DNA from: Klebsiella quasivariicola
Lineage (GTDB): Bacteria > Pseudomonadota > Gammaproteobacteria > Enterobacterales > Enterobacteriaceae
NCBI RefSeq assembly: GCF_002269255.1
Contig: NZ_CP022823.1
Span: 3,782,001 to 3,846,000 of the forward strand
Length of the DNA stretch: 64,000 nt
Reading direction: 5' to 3'
This document shows, piece after piece, positions 1 to 7,883 of this stretch; positions within the stretch are counted from its first letter, which is position 1; every line of letters begins with the position of its first letter. Made by a program: the position numbers and the translations under genes. A model generated the notes under the pieces. The model saw only the letters and a program-made list of their open reading frames with translations. It was not told where the DNA came from and did not search any database.

Positions 1-101
1 ATGCCGGGTAGCGCAACACGCATTTGCTCGCCGATCACCTTCCGTTCAGACGCCAGAACCTCCGCCAGCGCACCACTGCGGGTTTTGTCAGATACAGCCA
101 T
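1..101 (-). CDS. Phage baseplate spike protein (Gp138-like), N-terminal fragment
   Basis: Only the first 33 codons are present; the gene runs off the left edge. The protein begins MAVSDKTRSGALAEVLASER, which resembles the start of Gp138-type membrane-puncturing spike proteins that cap the central spike of contractile-tail phages. The ATG at 101 has a GGAG ribosome site 8 bases upstream. It follows the hub, plug and Dit-like baseplate genes in transcription order, where a spike gene is expected. The family name rests on this short N terminus and the position, so it is moderately sure. Confidence 0.6.
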   Translation of the reverse strand, partial: MAVSDKTRSGALAEVLASERKVIGEQMRVALPG

Positions 102-115
102 TTGCTTTACTCCGG

Positions 116-141
116 GCATTAAAAACCCGCCGAAGCGGGTT
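116..141 (-). terminator. Rho-independent terminator after the exported-protein pair
   Basis: The stem AACCCGC / GCGGGTT (124-130 and 135-141) has a 4-base loop. Read on the minus strand it is followed by TTTTT. It overlaps the stop codon of the 140-523 gene and would end or attenuate transcription before the spike gene, as expected for an inserted, separately expressed gene pair. Confidence 0.6.
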
Positions 142-523
142 ATTTTTTAAGCTTGCATTTTTCAGTGGTGCCGTCACCTCTTGGTAGATTATCGGCATCA
201 AGAGTGCGCTTTTGCAGTGTCATTGTTTTGTGAACTGTATTGAATACGAGGAAATGATGCACGTGAATGCCTCCGTTCTGCCCCCATTCATCAAACTCAA
301 AAATAACGGCATTTTCGTCATCTTCATAAGGATTTGAAAATCCCTTTGTATCGCTCATCAGTACGCCATTTTTAATAGCTGCATGCTGATAATTCACGCT
401 CTCATATAATATGTAATCATCTTTACCACAAATTATATTTATTGGCGGTCCGGATACCCCTGAGGCAAAAGTAAAAAAGGGCAAGCTTAAAAGTAAAGGA
501 GCTAAAAATTTAACATACCCCAT
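140..523 (-). CDS. Small exported protein of unknown function (moron candidate)
   Basis: I do not recognise this 127-residue protein. Its N terminus is a typical signal peptide: a lysine at 5, a hydrophobic run at 6-20, and a probable cleavage after FASG. The mature part is hydrophilic, with one cysteine near residue 32 and one near the C terminus that could form a disulfide. It starts 2 bases after the stop of the gene at 526-867, so the two are probably translationally coupled. An exported protein between baseplate hub and spike genes is not a normal structural component, and a terminator follows it. It may alter the lysogen envelope; that is inference. Confidence 0.65.
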   Translation of the reverse strand: MGYVKFLAPLLLSLPFFTFASGVSGPPINIICGKDDYILYESVNYQHAAIKNGVLMSDTKGFSNPYEDDENAVIFEFDEWGQNGGIHVHHFLVFNTVHKTMTLQKRTLDADNLPRGDGTTEKCKLKK

Positions 524-525
524 AA

Positions 526-867
526 TTAGTTAGACACCTTTTTGCAAGGGAAGGACCCGATAACTTTCGGTGCATCCATGTTATTTTGTAGAAGTTGAAC
601 GTTCAAAAATCGAGATTCAGAGCCAGGTCGATGAATGTACTGAAACCCGTAGTTATTCCCGTCTTTGGCGGGCATCAGGCCCATGTCGATCTTTATCCCA
701 TCACTACCTAAGTTTGTGATTTTTTGAGATGTCACTCGCTCACCATTGATAACGTCCATTTCGCCTAGGTTTGCCACTACAGTGTATGGTCCGCAGTATG
801 CGGTATATCCGTTTGCAAGGGCTCCAAAGGAAATGAATAAACCTATAATTATGGCGAAAGTTTTCAA
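526..867 (-). CDS. Small exported protein of unknown function, TTG start (moron candidate)
   Basis: This 113-residue protein starts at TTG (865-867) behind a GGGGG ribosome site. A clean signal peptide (MKTFAIIIGLFISFGALANG) follows directly, which supports that start. The mature part has two cysteines, one near residue 25 and one near the C terminus (FPCKKV), a pattern like that of its downstream neighbour. The pair may be paralogous or functionally linked. It begins just past the stop of the hub gene. Function unknown; periplasmic or secreted location is inferred from the signal peptide. Confidence 0.65.
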   Translation of the reverse strand: MKTFAIIIGLFISFGALANGYTAYCGPYTVVANLGEMDVINGERVTSQKITNLGSDGIKIDMGLMPAKDGNNYGFQYIHRPGSESRFLNVQLLQNNMDAPKVIGSFPCKKVSN

Positions 868-869
868 TG

Positions 870-1931
870 TTACCCCCGGTTTAGCGAATCCATCGTTCTC
901 AGATCGGTAGCCCCACGCGCTTCACACATCATATCCATGTACCACGCCTGGCCCCGTGTATCGCCAGTGTACATAATGCCGCGCACAATATAAACGCCGT
1001 CGGTCGCAATGCTCGCGGGTTGTGCGGTAGTACCCTCAACGGTGATGTTGCCGTTGTTGTTCTGGTCGGTGATGCGTCCCTGAGTCATGGCGATATCGTT
1101 ATTACCCAGTACCGTGCGATAGACGGAGGCCTGATTCAACTCGATCAGCCCGTTAACCCGGATATTGGGGTTAATCAGACAGCGCACGTTAACACCGCTG
1201 CCGATGGTTTGCTGCGGCATACCGATGAGGCCAGTCGCGCTGTTCAGCTTAATAGCATCGTGAACCACTTCGTTTTTCGCCACCATCTCACGCTTACCAT
1301 CAACAAACATCCAGTCAGCCTGGCATTGATCGGCAACGTTATCCATCAGGTGACGCGTCATGCCAAACAGCACCCGCCCACGTGGGAAGACCGTAGCGGG
1401 CATAGCAGGAGTGCTTCCCTCAGTCGCGCCTTTTGCGTTGAAATCCTTCATCAGTGCCGCATTGACATCTGCAACCGTATAGCCCGCAGCAAGCGTCTGC
1501 GTCATGATCGAGGTTGCAAATGCCCGGTCTGAGTCGGCCGCCTGAATCAGCACAAAGCTGTCGATGGGGTTATCTTTACCGGTGATGGTGTAGCGGATCT
1601 CGCCATCAAAGATTAGCCCATAATTTCGCCCGTCCATCTGGCCTACTTCGTCGTGGTTTACTGTTCGCGCTACGCCGACCTGGCTGGCGGAAACATCAGC
1701 CGCAATCCCGTCGTAACCGGCAATTACCCGGATACGGGTAAATTCATCGCCAACAATCCGGTTAACGGTATCAGCAGCGAGGTTATACACCTTGAAGGTC
1801 CCTACCCGCGTTTCACTGCTCAGATTGAACCAGTCGATGGTAAAAGTGACCTTGAAGCTACCGAAATCGGTAGCGTTGCCTTTCGAGTCGACAAGCTGCA
1901 ACTCAAAATGCCGCATCCAGTTCTGTGACAT
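870..1931 (-). CDS. Baseplate hub protein of a contractile-tail phage
   Basis: A 353-residue protein with no signal peptide or membrane segment. Its N-terminal part (residues about 8-75, MRHFELQLVD then FKVTFTIDWF and VYNLA) resembles hub proteins of small-baseplate myophages, which trimerise at the end of the tail tube and hold the spike. It lies between the plug-like gene (1934-2236) and the spike gene, the expected hub position. Function is inferred from order and weak family resemblance. Confidence 0.65.
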   Translation of the reverse strand: MSQNWMRHFELQLVDSKGNATDFGSFKVTFTIDWFNLSSETRVGTFKVYNLAADTVNRIVGDEFTRIRVIAGYDGIAADVSASQVGVARTVNHDEVGQMDGRNYGLIFDGEIRYTITGKDNPIDSFVLIQAADSDRAFATSIMTQTLAAGYTVADVNAALMKDFNAKGATEGSTPAMPATVFPRGRVLFGMTRHLMDNVADQCQADWMFVDGKREMVAKNEVVHDAIKLNSATGLIGMPQQTIGSGVNVRCLINPNIRVNGLIELNQASVYRTVLGNNDIAMTQGRITDQNNNGNITVEGTTAQPASIATDGVYIVRGIMYTGDTRGQAWYMDMMCEARGATDLRTMDSLNRG

Positions 1932-1933
1932 GA

Positions 1934-2236
1934 TTACTCCGTTACCGCATAAAGATGGCTGTTTATTCCGAGATCGGTTTCGGTGGGGTTTTCGTTCGCC
2001 GGGTTATCACAGCCGACATAAAGCGAAAACCCCAGCCCGAGATAATCGTACTGCGCCAGCAGGTCAGCGCCGGTGATAAGCGGTACGCCTTTAATCAGGT
2101 CGCCACCGCTGCTGTCCATGATGTCCAGACACCAGAACGCAGCCCGCCAGGTAACCGCCATCTGAAAACTCTGCCCCGCCAGTGATATTGAAAACGACTG
2201 ATTTTCTGGTGACAGCGGGATTTCTGATACGGCCAT
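1934..2236 (-). CDS. Baseplate plug-like protein
   Basis: A 100-residue protein directly downstream of the Dit-like gene with no intergenic base. Small proteins of this size and position (beginning about IPLSPENQSFSISLAGQSF and rich in beta-forming residues) occur in myophages with a simple baseplate, where a plug protein fills the hub. The assignment comes from recall of the family and gene order; residues cannot confirm it here. Confidence 0.55.
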   Translation of the reverse strand: MAVSEIPLSPENQSFSISLAGQSFQMAVTWRAAFWCLDIMDSSGGDLIKGVPLITGADLLAQYDYLGLGFSLYVGCDNPANENPTETDLGINSHLYAVTE

Positions 2237-2812
2237 TTATCCTCCGGTTGCGTAGCCAGCCAAGCGGCTTAACAGAGACTCATTTTTCGCCGTCGGCGTT
2301 TTAACTCCTGAGTTCTGCACTGCCGAAGTATTAGCCCCCAGTTTCATATCTTCTTTGGCTGCTACCTGCGTGGTGGTTGTACTGGTAATAATTACCTCAC
2401 GAAGCGTTAGCTCTGCGGACAGAACATTTTCTGACGCCCTGTCGGTGGTAACCTCCAGAGCACGGATCAGCATGTTGGTGTAAATCCGCTTACCGGTCAC
2501 CACATCGAAAGGCACCCTGCTGTTTTGCAGGTCCAGCAACTCCTGATACGTTTCTTTCGGGCTAAGCCCTGCGCTCAACCCGATAGAGGTGGTATCCAGG
2601 AAATCGAGCAGTGACCCGCCGCCGGCAAAACCGACCTGCATAACCACTTCAGATGGGCGGCGGTAGGCGTGGTCAGAAATTGCAGCACCAACCTCTACCG
2701 GGTGTTCGGTAATTTCCAGCGTGTCATTGTGCTTTTCAGAAATGACAACACTGGGAACTATCAGCCCGATCCGCCGGCTCTGCTGCTGAAATAGCGTTGA
2801 GAGAATATCCAT
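2237..2812 (-). CDS. Dit-like baseplate protein
   Basis: A 191-residue protein whose stop overlaps nothing but whose start overlaps the tape-measure stop by one base, so translation is probably coupled. The stretch from residue 40 to 140 (AISDHAYRRPSEV, a glycine-rich GFAGGGS loop, then KRIYTNMLIRALEVTTD) resembles phage baseplate proteins of the Dit-like group that ring the tube end and anchor other baseplate parts. The last 40 residues are low in complexity and probably flexible. Confidence 0.6.
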   Translation of the reverse strand: MDILSTLFQQQSRRIGLIVPSVVISEKHNDTLEITEHPVEVGAAISDHAYRRPSEVVMQVGFAGGGSLLDFLDTTSIGLSAGLSPKETYQELLDLQNSRVPFDVVTGKRIYTNMLIRALEVTTDRASENVLSAELTLREVIITSTTTTQVAAKEDMKLGANTSAVQNSGVKTPTAKNESLLSRLAGYATGG

Positions 2813-4734
2813 CAGCCGGCCCCACTTTGGTTAACCCGCAATACCCTGGCGTTTGCCTCAAGTTGCCGGCGCCCGACTTCCTGCCCGACCTCCTGAGCAT
2901 TTGCGCCATAGATGTTGTAGGTGTTCTGCTGTTGAACTTGCGCGCCAGCAGCCTGATGAGCCAGTGGGCTGTTCCAGTTCGAATAACCCTCCTTGCGGGC
3001 CATAGACTGCATTAGCGCACCCATCGTATTTGGGTCTGACAGGTTAAGTGCTGCCGTAGGCGATACGCCCATCCACCCGGCTACCTGCCTGGCGTACTGC
3101 TGCGGGTCGTTATTGTCTCCCGCTGGCGCCCAGGTGCTTACAATATCCATGATGGTCTGCAGACGGCGGCCGGTCGTTTTCCCGGTGAAGTAGCGCATCA
3201 GCTGGTTCTTCATGGCGCTCCAGCCTTCAAGCGCAGATCCAAAGTTCCGGAATCCTCCACCTCCTACAGGTCGTATATTCCCCGGATTATTGTTCCGATC
3301 GGCGAGAGTTTTCTGCTCGTGCTGATACCAGCCGCCGTCACTGAAGCGGGTTTTAACCTCCTCCCAGAAACCGAGGACCTTACCCCGGGCGTTAACGGCA
3401 CTACTGGTTACGCCAGGCAATGCATCTGGCTGATCGCTCCCCTGTTTCAGTAGCGCTTTACCGATGCTGGCGGCATCGGACCAGCGGCCGTCTTTGATGG
3501 CATTCAGCAGGTCGCCAATCAGGCTCAGCATTTTGCTGAATTCGCCCATCTGGGTAATAAAGTTGCTGAAGTCCCACTTCAGTGACCAGGATTTAGGGTC
3601 GATGTTCAGAAGCTTCGCCAGCGCCTTCCCGAGATCGATGACCGTTTGTTTCAGGTCGCCAACCATCTTAAGCGCGGCATCAACTTCAGGTTTCCATTTC
3701 TCCCAGTCGATAAGGCTTTTGCCGCCCTCTTTCCAGGTCTGGTAATCCTCCCAAAGCAACGCTATGGCACCCGCAAGGCCAAGCACCCAGGTAATAGGCG
3801 ACGCCATCATGGCGCGGTTCAGTAGCCACCAGGCTGCAGTCAGTGCCCCGAGGAGCTCTATCAGCTCCTGAGACTGCTTATCCAGAGAATCCCACCAGTC
3901 ACTGATACCCTGGCCTAACTGCATGAGCCGGTAAATCATCCTGCCGACCATTTCACCAGCCCAGAGGATCCCCTTAACCGTTGCGGTGATTGCGCCTTCG
4001 ATTTTCGGGAAATTGTCCAGTATCTGGCGCCGCAACCGGTCCAGCGACCCGGCCAGGCCATCAGCGAGGCCGGAACCGATTTTATCCCGTGCCATGCCGG
4101 CCATTTCGCCGAACGAGCGCAGCGACGTCATGAATTTGTTTGAACTGACGGCTGCCACGTCGGCGTTATAGCCGATCGCCTTCGCCATTGCGGTGTATTC
4201 GGCGCTGAACTGTCCGATACCGCGACGCATAGCCATCAGGGTGTTTTCATCAATACCCAGCATCTGCGCATACTGATTTGCGCGGTAGTACGGCATGCTG
4301 CTTAGCCGCTGGCCGACGCCGGTAAAGATCGTCGCCATGTCCCGCATATTGCCTTTGGCATCGCGCGTCTGCACGCCCAGGCGATTCAGGAACCCTTCGG
4401 CGCCTGGGTTGTTACGCACGAACCGTGACAGATTTTCCAGAGAGCCGCGGGCGGCGTCCACACTGCCGCCCATCTGACTGACGGCGTAACCTATCTGTTT
4501 GATGCCCTGGACCGTTGCTCCGGTCCGCTGAGAGGCCCAGTACAGGTTATCGAGGCTGCTGGCGATTTTAGCTGTGAAGACCACAACTGAAGCGGCCGCC
4601 AGTTCAACTTTGGTACCGAGTTCAATTGCCTTGAGCGTTGTCCCTGTAATCACAGCATCGAACTTTCTGGCGCCTGCCTCATCAACCTTGAACCCAAGCG
4701 AGATCAGAAAGTCCTTGAGCGTTTCAGCGTTCAT
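2812..4734 (-). CDS. Tail tape measure protein with a C-terminal hydrolase-like domain
   Basis: At 640 residues this is the tape-measure protein, which sets tail length and is ejected into the cell. It starts MNAETLKDFLISLGFKVDEA, a typical tape-measure opening, followed by alanine-rich helical sequence and a hydrophobic block near residues 290-330 (LLGALTAAWWLLNRA, then ITWVLGLAGAIALL). From about residue 470 a second domain carries NNPGNIRP, GSALEGWSAM and DIVSTWAPAGDNND, a signature seen in phage structural proteins with lysozyme-like folds and likely helping to cross peptidoglycan. It follows the frameshifted chaperone, overlapping it by 11 bases. Confidence 0.88.
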   Translation of the reverse strand: MNAETLKDFLISLGFKVDEAGARKFDAVITGTTLKAIELGTKVELAAASVVVFTAKIASSLDNLYWASQRTGATVQGIKQIGYAVSQMGGSVDAARGSLENLSRFVRNNPGAEGFLNRLGVQTRDAKGNMRDMATIFTGVGQRLSSMPYYRANQYAQMLGIDENTLMAMRRGIGQFSAEYTAMAKAIGYNADVAAVSSNKFMTSLRSFGEMAGMARDKIGSGLADGLAGSLDRLRRQILDNFPKIEGAITATVKGILWAGEMVGRMIYRLMQLGQGISDWWDSLDKQSQELIELLGALTAAWWLLNRAMMASPITWVLGLAGAIALLWEDYQTWKEGGKSLIDWEKWKPEVDAALKMVGDLKQTVIDLGKALAKLLNIDPKSWSLKWDFSNFITQMGEFSKMLSLIGDLLNAIKDGRWSDAASIGKALLKQGSDQPDALPGVTSSAVNARGKVLGFWEEVKTRFSDGGWYQHEQKTLADRNNNPGNIRPVGGGGFRNFGSALEGWSAMKNQLMRYFTGKTTGRRLQTIMDIVSTWAPAGDNNDPQQYARQVAGWMGVSPTAALNLSDPNTMGALMQSMARKEGYSNWNSPLAHQAAGAQVQQQNTYNIYGANAQEVGQEVGRRQLEANARVLRVNQSGAG

Positions 4735-4960
4735 TAGCCTCTCTCCATTTCGCTATGCGGTAATCGTTATCGGCTTTGAGGTCCAGCCAGTCATTCATGC
4801 GGGCAACGTCGGCCAGGTCGACCGAACCATCCTTCAATGCGGTGTAAGGAATGTACCCGGCTTCCACCGGGCGCATCAGGAAGCTTTCGCCTTCCGGCAG
4901 GGATTCCAGCGTTAATCCTGCGGCGACGGGGCCACCGTCTCGCTGTCGGGGAGTTCTTTC
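4724..4960 (-). CDS. Frameshift extension of the tail assembly chaperone (gpT-like, DUF6889-like)
   Basis: This reading frame has no convincing start of its own. The earliest in-frame ATG is at 4876 and would give a 50-residue protein beginning MRPVEAGYIPY. Its frame overlaps the end of the upstream chaperone, and a T TTT TTG slippery heptamer lies at 4966-4960 in the chaperone frame. A -1 shift there would append 78 residues and give a fusion of about 215. The conserved part is MRPV..YTALKDGSVDLADVARMNDWLDL, resembling the small DUF6889-type tail proteins. The reading-frame residues upstream of 4960 are probably not translated. Confidence 0.6.
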   Translation of the reverse strand, partial: ERTPRQRDGGPVAAGLTLESLPEGESFLMRPVEAGYIPYTALKDGSVDLADVARMNDWLDLKADNDYRIAKWREANER

Positions 4961-5370
4961 AAAAAATTTCCCAGGCTGTCGGCGACCACCCGCGCCACCA
5001 GCTGCAGCATCGTAAACAGGTCGATATCGTCGAACATCAGCACGCCCTGATCGAAGACTTTCACCCATCCCTTTTCGTGCTGACGGGAAACGACGCCCAG
5101 GCAGGGATATATCACCGCGTTAACGTCTTCATCCGGCAGTGACGCCAGAGTGTCGGCAATTTTAGGCAAAACAGCATCCAGCACAGCAGATCCCCTTTGC
5201 TTATCAAAAACAACCTTCCCTTCACCATCCCTGACCACCAAAGATTTCAGCGTACTGAAATCACTGACCAGACCGGCCAGCACCGGCAGCAGCTTACGGC
5301 TTACCTTCAACTGCTGGAAAACGTCGAGCTTCGCCGTACGGTAGTTAACGCCTTTGATTTCAAATTCCAT
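4912..5370 (-). CDS. Tail assembly chaperone (gpG-like)
   Basis: A 152-residue cytoplasmic protein between tube and tape-measure genes, the position of tail assembly chaperones that coat the tape measure during tail growth. It opens MEFEIKGVNYRTAKLDVFQQ. The central region, with LPDEDVNAVIYPCLG, and the acidic C terminus fit the family. The codons at 4966-4960 form T TTT TTG, which is exactly in frame for a -1 frameshift into the next reading frame. Confidence 0.75.
   Translation of the reverse strand: MEFEIKGVNYRTAKLDVFQQLKVSRKLLPVLAGLVSDFSTLKSLVVRDGEGKVVFDKQRGSAVLDAVLPKIADTLASLPDEDVNAVIYPCLGVVSRQHEKGWVKVFDQGVLMFDDIDLFTMLQLVARVVADSLGNFLKELPDSETVAPSPQD
4960..4966 (-). promoter_or_regulatory. 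Probable programmed -1 frameshift site
   Basis: The heptamer TTTTTTG has the X XXY YYZ form, with codon boundaries that match the chaperone frame (T TTT TTG). An overlapping A AAT TTT lies just upstream. After slipping, the ribosome would read GAA AGA ACT and continue to the stop at 4724. Phage tail chaperones commonly use this mechanism; efficiency cannot be judged here. Confidence 0.7.
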
Positions 5371-5373
5371 CGG

Positions 5374-5817
5374 TTAGAACTCCCCCAGCAGCTGGTCGAT
5401 TTTGATGCAGTCGAATACCCACGACACCGTATTGCCAACTTTGGCGTTAGCGTGATCCGGCTGTTTCTGGAACGCGCATCCGCGGGCGGTCGAGATATCG
5501 CCGGATGCTTTGTTTCGCACGACGATAACGTTATTGCCCCAGGTGGCGGAGGACTGACTCTGTGCGTTGTACATCAGGGACAGCTTTTTGTTTACCGGGG
5601 AGGTTTTCAACAGAGTGACGGTGATTGTGCCGCTTTTGCCGCCGTGCAGGCTATGCATGCCTTCGCCGTCCGCACCGATGGTCATGGTGTTTTTTGCCTC
5701 GGTCATCACGACCGTTATGCCTTCTTCGGAGTTCGCTGAACCGGAACCCAGATCGATACTCCCGGTCGGTCCGGTAAGGGAGGCCGATACGTCAATAAAG
5801 CTGTAGGTATTTCCCAT
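5374..5817 (-). CDS. Tail tube protein (DUF3277-like)
   Basis: A 147-residue protein immediately after the sheath gene. It opens MGNTYSFIDVSASLTGPTGS and contains SEEGITVVMTEAKNTMTIGADG followed by TVTLLKTSP, features I associate with DUF3277 phage tube proteins. Together with the sheath it would form the contractile tail, with the tube carrying DNA during infection. Size and order agree with the assignment. Confidence 0.7.
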   Translation of the reverse strand: MGNTYSFIDVSASLTGPTGSIDLGSGSANSEEGITVVMTEAKNTMTIGADGEGMHSLHGGKSGTITVTLLKTSPVNKKLSLMYNAQSQSSATWGNNVIVVRNKASGDISTARGCAFQKQPDHANAKVGNTVSWVFDCIKIDQLLGEF

Positions 5818-5827
5818 TTATTCCCCC

Positions 5828-6958
5828 TTAACGGACCACGTTGATCTGCACATCGGCATAGTGAATGGCGCCCGCCAGTTTAATCGCTGCCTGAATCACC
5901 GGCGACTTACGCGCTTCACGGTCAGACTGCGCCTGATTGGCTACCACATCGGCATGGACGTAATAACCTTTGGTCAGCGTATCCCCGGATTCAATCTGTC
6001 CAATCGGACCGCCATTCCAGACGCCCGGAGCAATCAGGCCGTTATTCACCGCCTGATCCAGCGATGCTTCGACGTTGGTCATTAACCGGGTAACGCCGGC
6101 ATCGGTCTGCGGAATTTTAGTGGTCGAGGTGTACAGCAGGTTAAATAGATTGGTCTGAACGTAGTTTTGCAGCCAGTCCAGCCCGTGGCGCTCGTCGAAG
6201 AAGTCGCCGTTAGCCATTACACCCTGCTGGATAATCGCAGTGTCGTTGGCATAGTAGACGTAGACGTTACCGTTAATGGCATCAATAGCGGCTGCCTGTG
6301 CGGTCGTCAGCGTCTCGTACGTCACACCAGGCTCGGTTTTAAACTTCAGGGTGATTGTGGTGTTGTTGCCGGTAAAGTTCACCGTAAACGCACGACCGAA
6401 GGCCGAGATAGCGGCATATTTGCTGCTGGTACTGTACTGCCAGAACGTGCGGGAGTAGGCCGCTGCCTTCAGCTTATAGCCGATATTGTCGGTATTACCG
6501 GATACCAGCACATTCGCGTCATCAGTGGTTACCGCCAGAATACGGCTAAGACTGGAAGCCTCGATCGCCGCGGCCACCGAAATCACATCCGCTTCAACCA
6601 GATCGGCACTATCGGCAATCGCTAGTCCGTACCAGTTGGTGTATTGCAGTGAGGCATTAACCGCCTGCAGCAGGGTTTCGCCTCCCGTCTCCGCTTTCCC
6701 CCAGCGGCCGATATAGACCAGAGTTGGTTTTGGTGACTGTGAAAAGAAGATGGTCGCCGCCTCGTACTCGGGAGAATCGACACCAAAATCATCGCCGATA
6801 TCCTCAATGGCTGAATACTGGCGAATACGCTCAGTGACCGGGATAACGGTAGAGGTACCCAGAATGAGGAGCGCACCGAAGTTACGCCCCGTTGCCGCTA
6901 CCGGTGACATGATGACATCAACGTTAACGACATTGGAAACAGGTAAACCCTGTGCCAT
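5828..6958 (-). CDS. Contractile tail sheath protein (DUF3383-like)
   Basis: A 376-residue protein starting MAQGLPVSNVVNVDVIMSPV, typical of DUF3383 sheath subunits. The C-terminal part (ESGDTLTKGYYVHADVVANQ, then SPVIQAAIKLAGAIHYADVQ) matches the conserved sheath domain that holds neighbouring subunits. Its presence identifies the prophage as a myophage. It is followed at 10 bases by the tube gene, the usual order. Confidence 0.85.
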   Translation of the reverse strand: MAQGLPVSNVVNVDVIMSPVAATGRNFGALLILGTSTVIPVTERIRQYSAIEDIGDDFGVDSPEYEAATIFFSQSPKPTLVYIGRWGKAETGGETLLQAVNASLQYTNWYGLAIADSADLVEADVISVAAAIEASSLSRILAVTTDDANVLVSGNTDNIGYKLKAAAYSRTFWQYSTSSKYAAISAFGRAFTVNFTGNNTTITLKFKTEPGVTYETLTTAQAAAIDAINGNVYVYYANDTAIIQQGVMANGDFFDERHGLDWLQNYVQTNLFNLLYTSTTKIPQTDAGVTRLMTNVEASLDQAVNNGLIAPGVWNGGPIGQIESGDTLTKGYYVHADVVANQAQSDREARKSPVIQAAIKLAGAIHYADVQINVVR

Positions 6959-6961
6959 GTT

Positions 6962-7504
6962 TTAATCTCCAAAGAATTGCACTGGCGCGTCGACCAGCGA
7001 TTTAATGCCGTACTGGCGGATGATTTTGCGGCGCAGGTCAACGCTGATATCGTAACGGCGTACCCACTGGTTATTGATGAGTTCGGGAAGATTGAGAAGT
7101 CGCCCATGCTGCAGGAACGTCAGCCCGGCGCGGTTCAGTTCGGCGTTGTTCTGAGCCACCAGAAGGCCATCACGAAATCGCGTGGCCGTCGCCAGACCCT
7201 GCGGGCCATAAAAGCAGAGGATCAGGCTGATGGTTTCGTGTGACCACTGCTCGGTGTTCTCTTCGCCCTGCACGTATGCCGGGTTGAAGTCCTCCTGGAT
7301 GCCGGTAATACCGAACGCGCACCAGGTGGTGCCGTTTTTTGGGATGGCCTGCTGCGGGTCGGTCCAGCGAGGGTACACCAGCGTGGCATCCAGTCCGGTT
7401 ATGCCCCGTATCCAGCGGCTGATTAGCCGTTCCAGATCTTCATCGTAGGGCGGCGAATCCCCGACTGGCGTCAGGTAACCCGCCGTAGTGCTGTCGTTAC
7501 TCAA
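6962..7504 (-). CDS. Neck / tail terminator protein
   Basis: The start is taken as TTG at 7504 (giving MSNDSTTAGYLTPVG, 180 residues), because it overlaps the stop of the upstream gene and has a GGGGGAA ribosome site. Upstream codons in this frame overlap another gene and look non-coding. The protein contains DEDLERLISRWIRGITGLD and a beta-rich core and resembles neck terminator proteins of myophages, which cap the tail tube. It lies between the connector genes and the sheath, as expected. Confidence 0.65.
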   Translation of the reverse strand: MSNDSTTAGYLTPVGDSPPYDEDLERLISRWIRGITGLDATLVYPRWTDPQQAIPKNGTTWCAFGITGIQEDFNPAYVQGEENTEQWSHETISLILCFYGPQGLATATRFRDGLLVAQNNAELNRAGLTFLQHGRLLNLPELINNQWVRRYDISVDLRRKIIRQYGIKSLVDAPVQFFGD

Positions 7505-7883
7505 TTGGCGTTCCCCCGTCGAATTCCAAGAGCTCACAGTGAGCCTGAACGAAACCGGCACCGTATGCCGTGTACGGATCGACAAAGGTCACGCGGTACT
7601 CTCTCCCTCTGTACGTCACAGTGTCAGCGTCTAACCCTGGCTGACCCTGCGTCAGGCGGAATTGCGTGACGATAAGTATCGCACCGTTAATGTTCTGTCC
7701 GGCGGCCATGCGCTTCGCTTCAAGCGAACGGTCGACAGTCACCACGCCAGAGAACGGGATATCCTGCGCGGTGTTAACTGGGAAGTTATCTTCATCAACC
7801 GTCTGCACCTGCCGGTGACACACCAGCGTCAGATCGACAAAATCCGGGTCTAACAGGACTTCTGTCACATCGAGTAACGGCAT
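7497..7883 (-). CDS. Head-tail connector protein, function not fixed
   Basis: A 128-residue beta-rich protein (MPLLDVTEVLLDPDFVDLTL at the start; DTVTYRGREYRVTFVDPY in the middle) in the head-completion block. Its start overlaps the previous stop by one base. Proteins of this size and place act as stoppers or head-closure adaptors, but I cannot assign the exact role from sequence. Confidence 0.6.
   Translation of the reverse strand: MPLLDVTEVLLDPDFVDLTLVCHRQVQTVDEDNFPVNTAQDIPFSGVVTVDRSLEAKRMAAGQNINGAILIVTQFRLTQGQPGLDADTVTYRGREYRVTFVDPYTAYGAGFVQAHCELLEFDGGTPIE

Noticed and set aside
1020..1532. 170-codon plus-strand frame opposite the hub gene
   Set aside because: Antisense shadow without ribosome site or recognisable domain.
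4970..5068. N-terminal part of the overlapping frame before the slippery site
   Set aside because: It overlaps the chaperone in another frame, is Gly/Arg-rich and lacks conservation features; probably untranslated.
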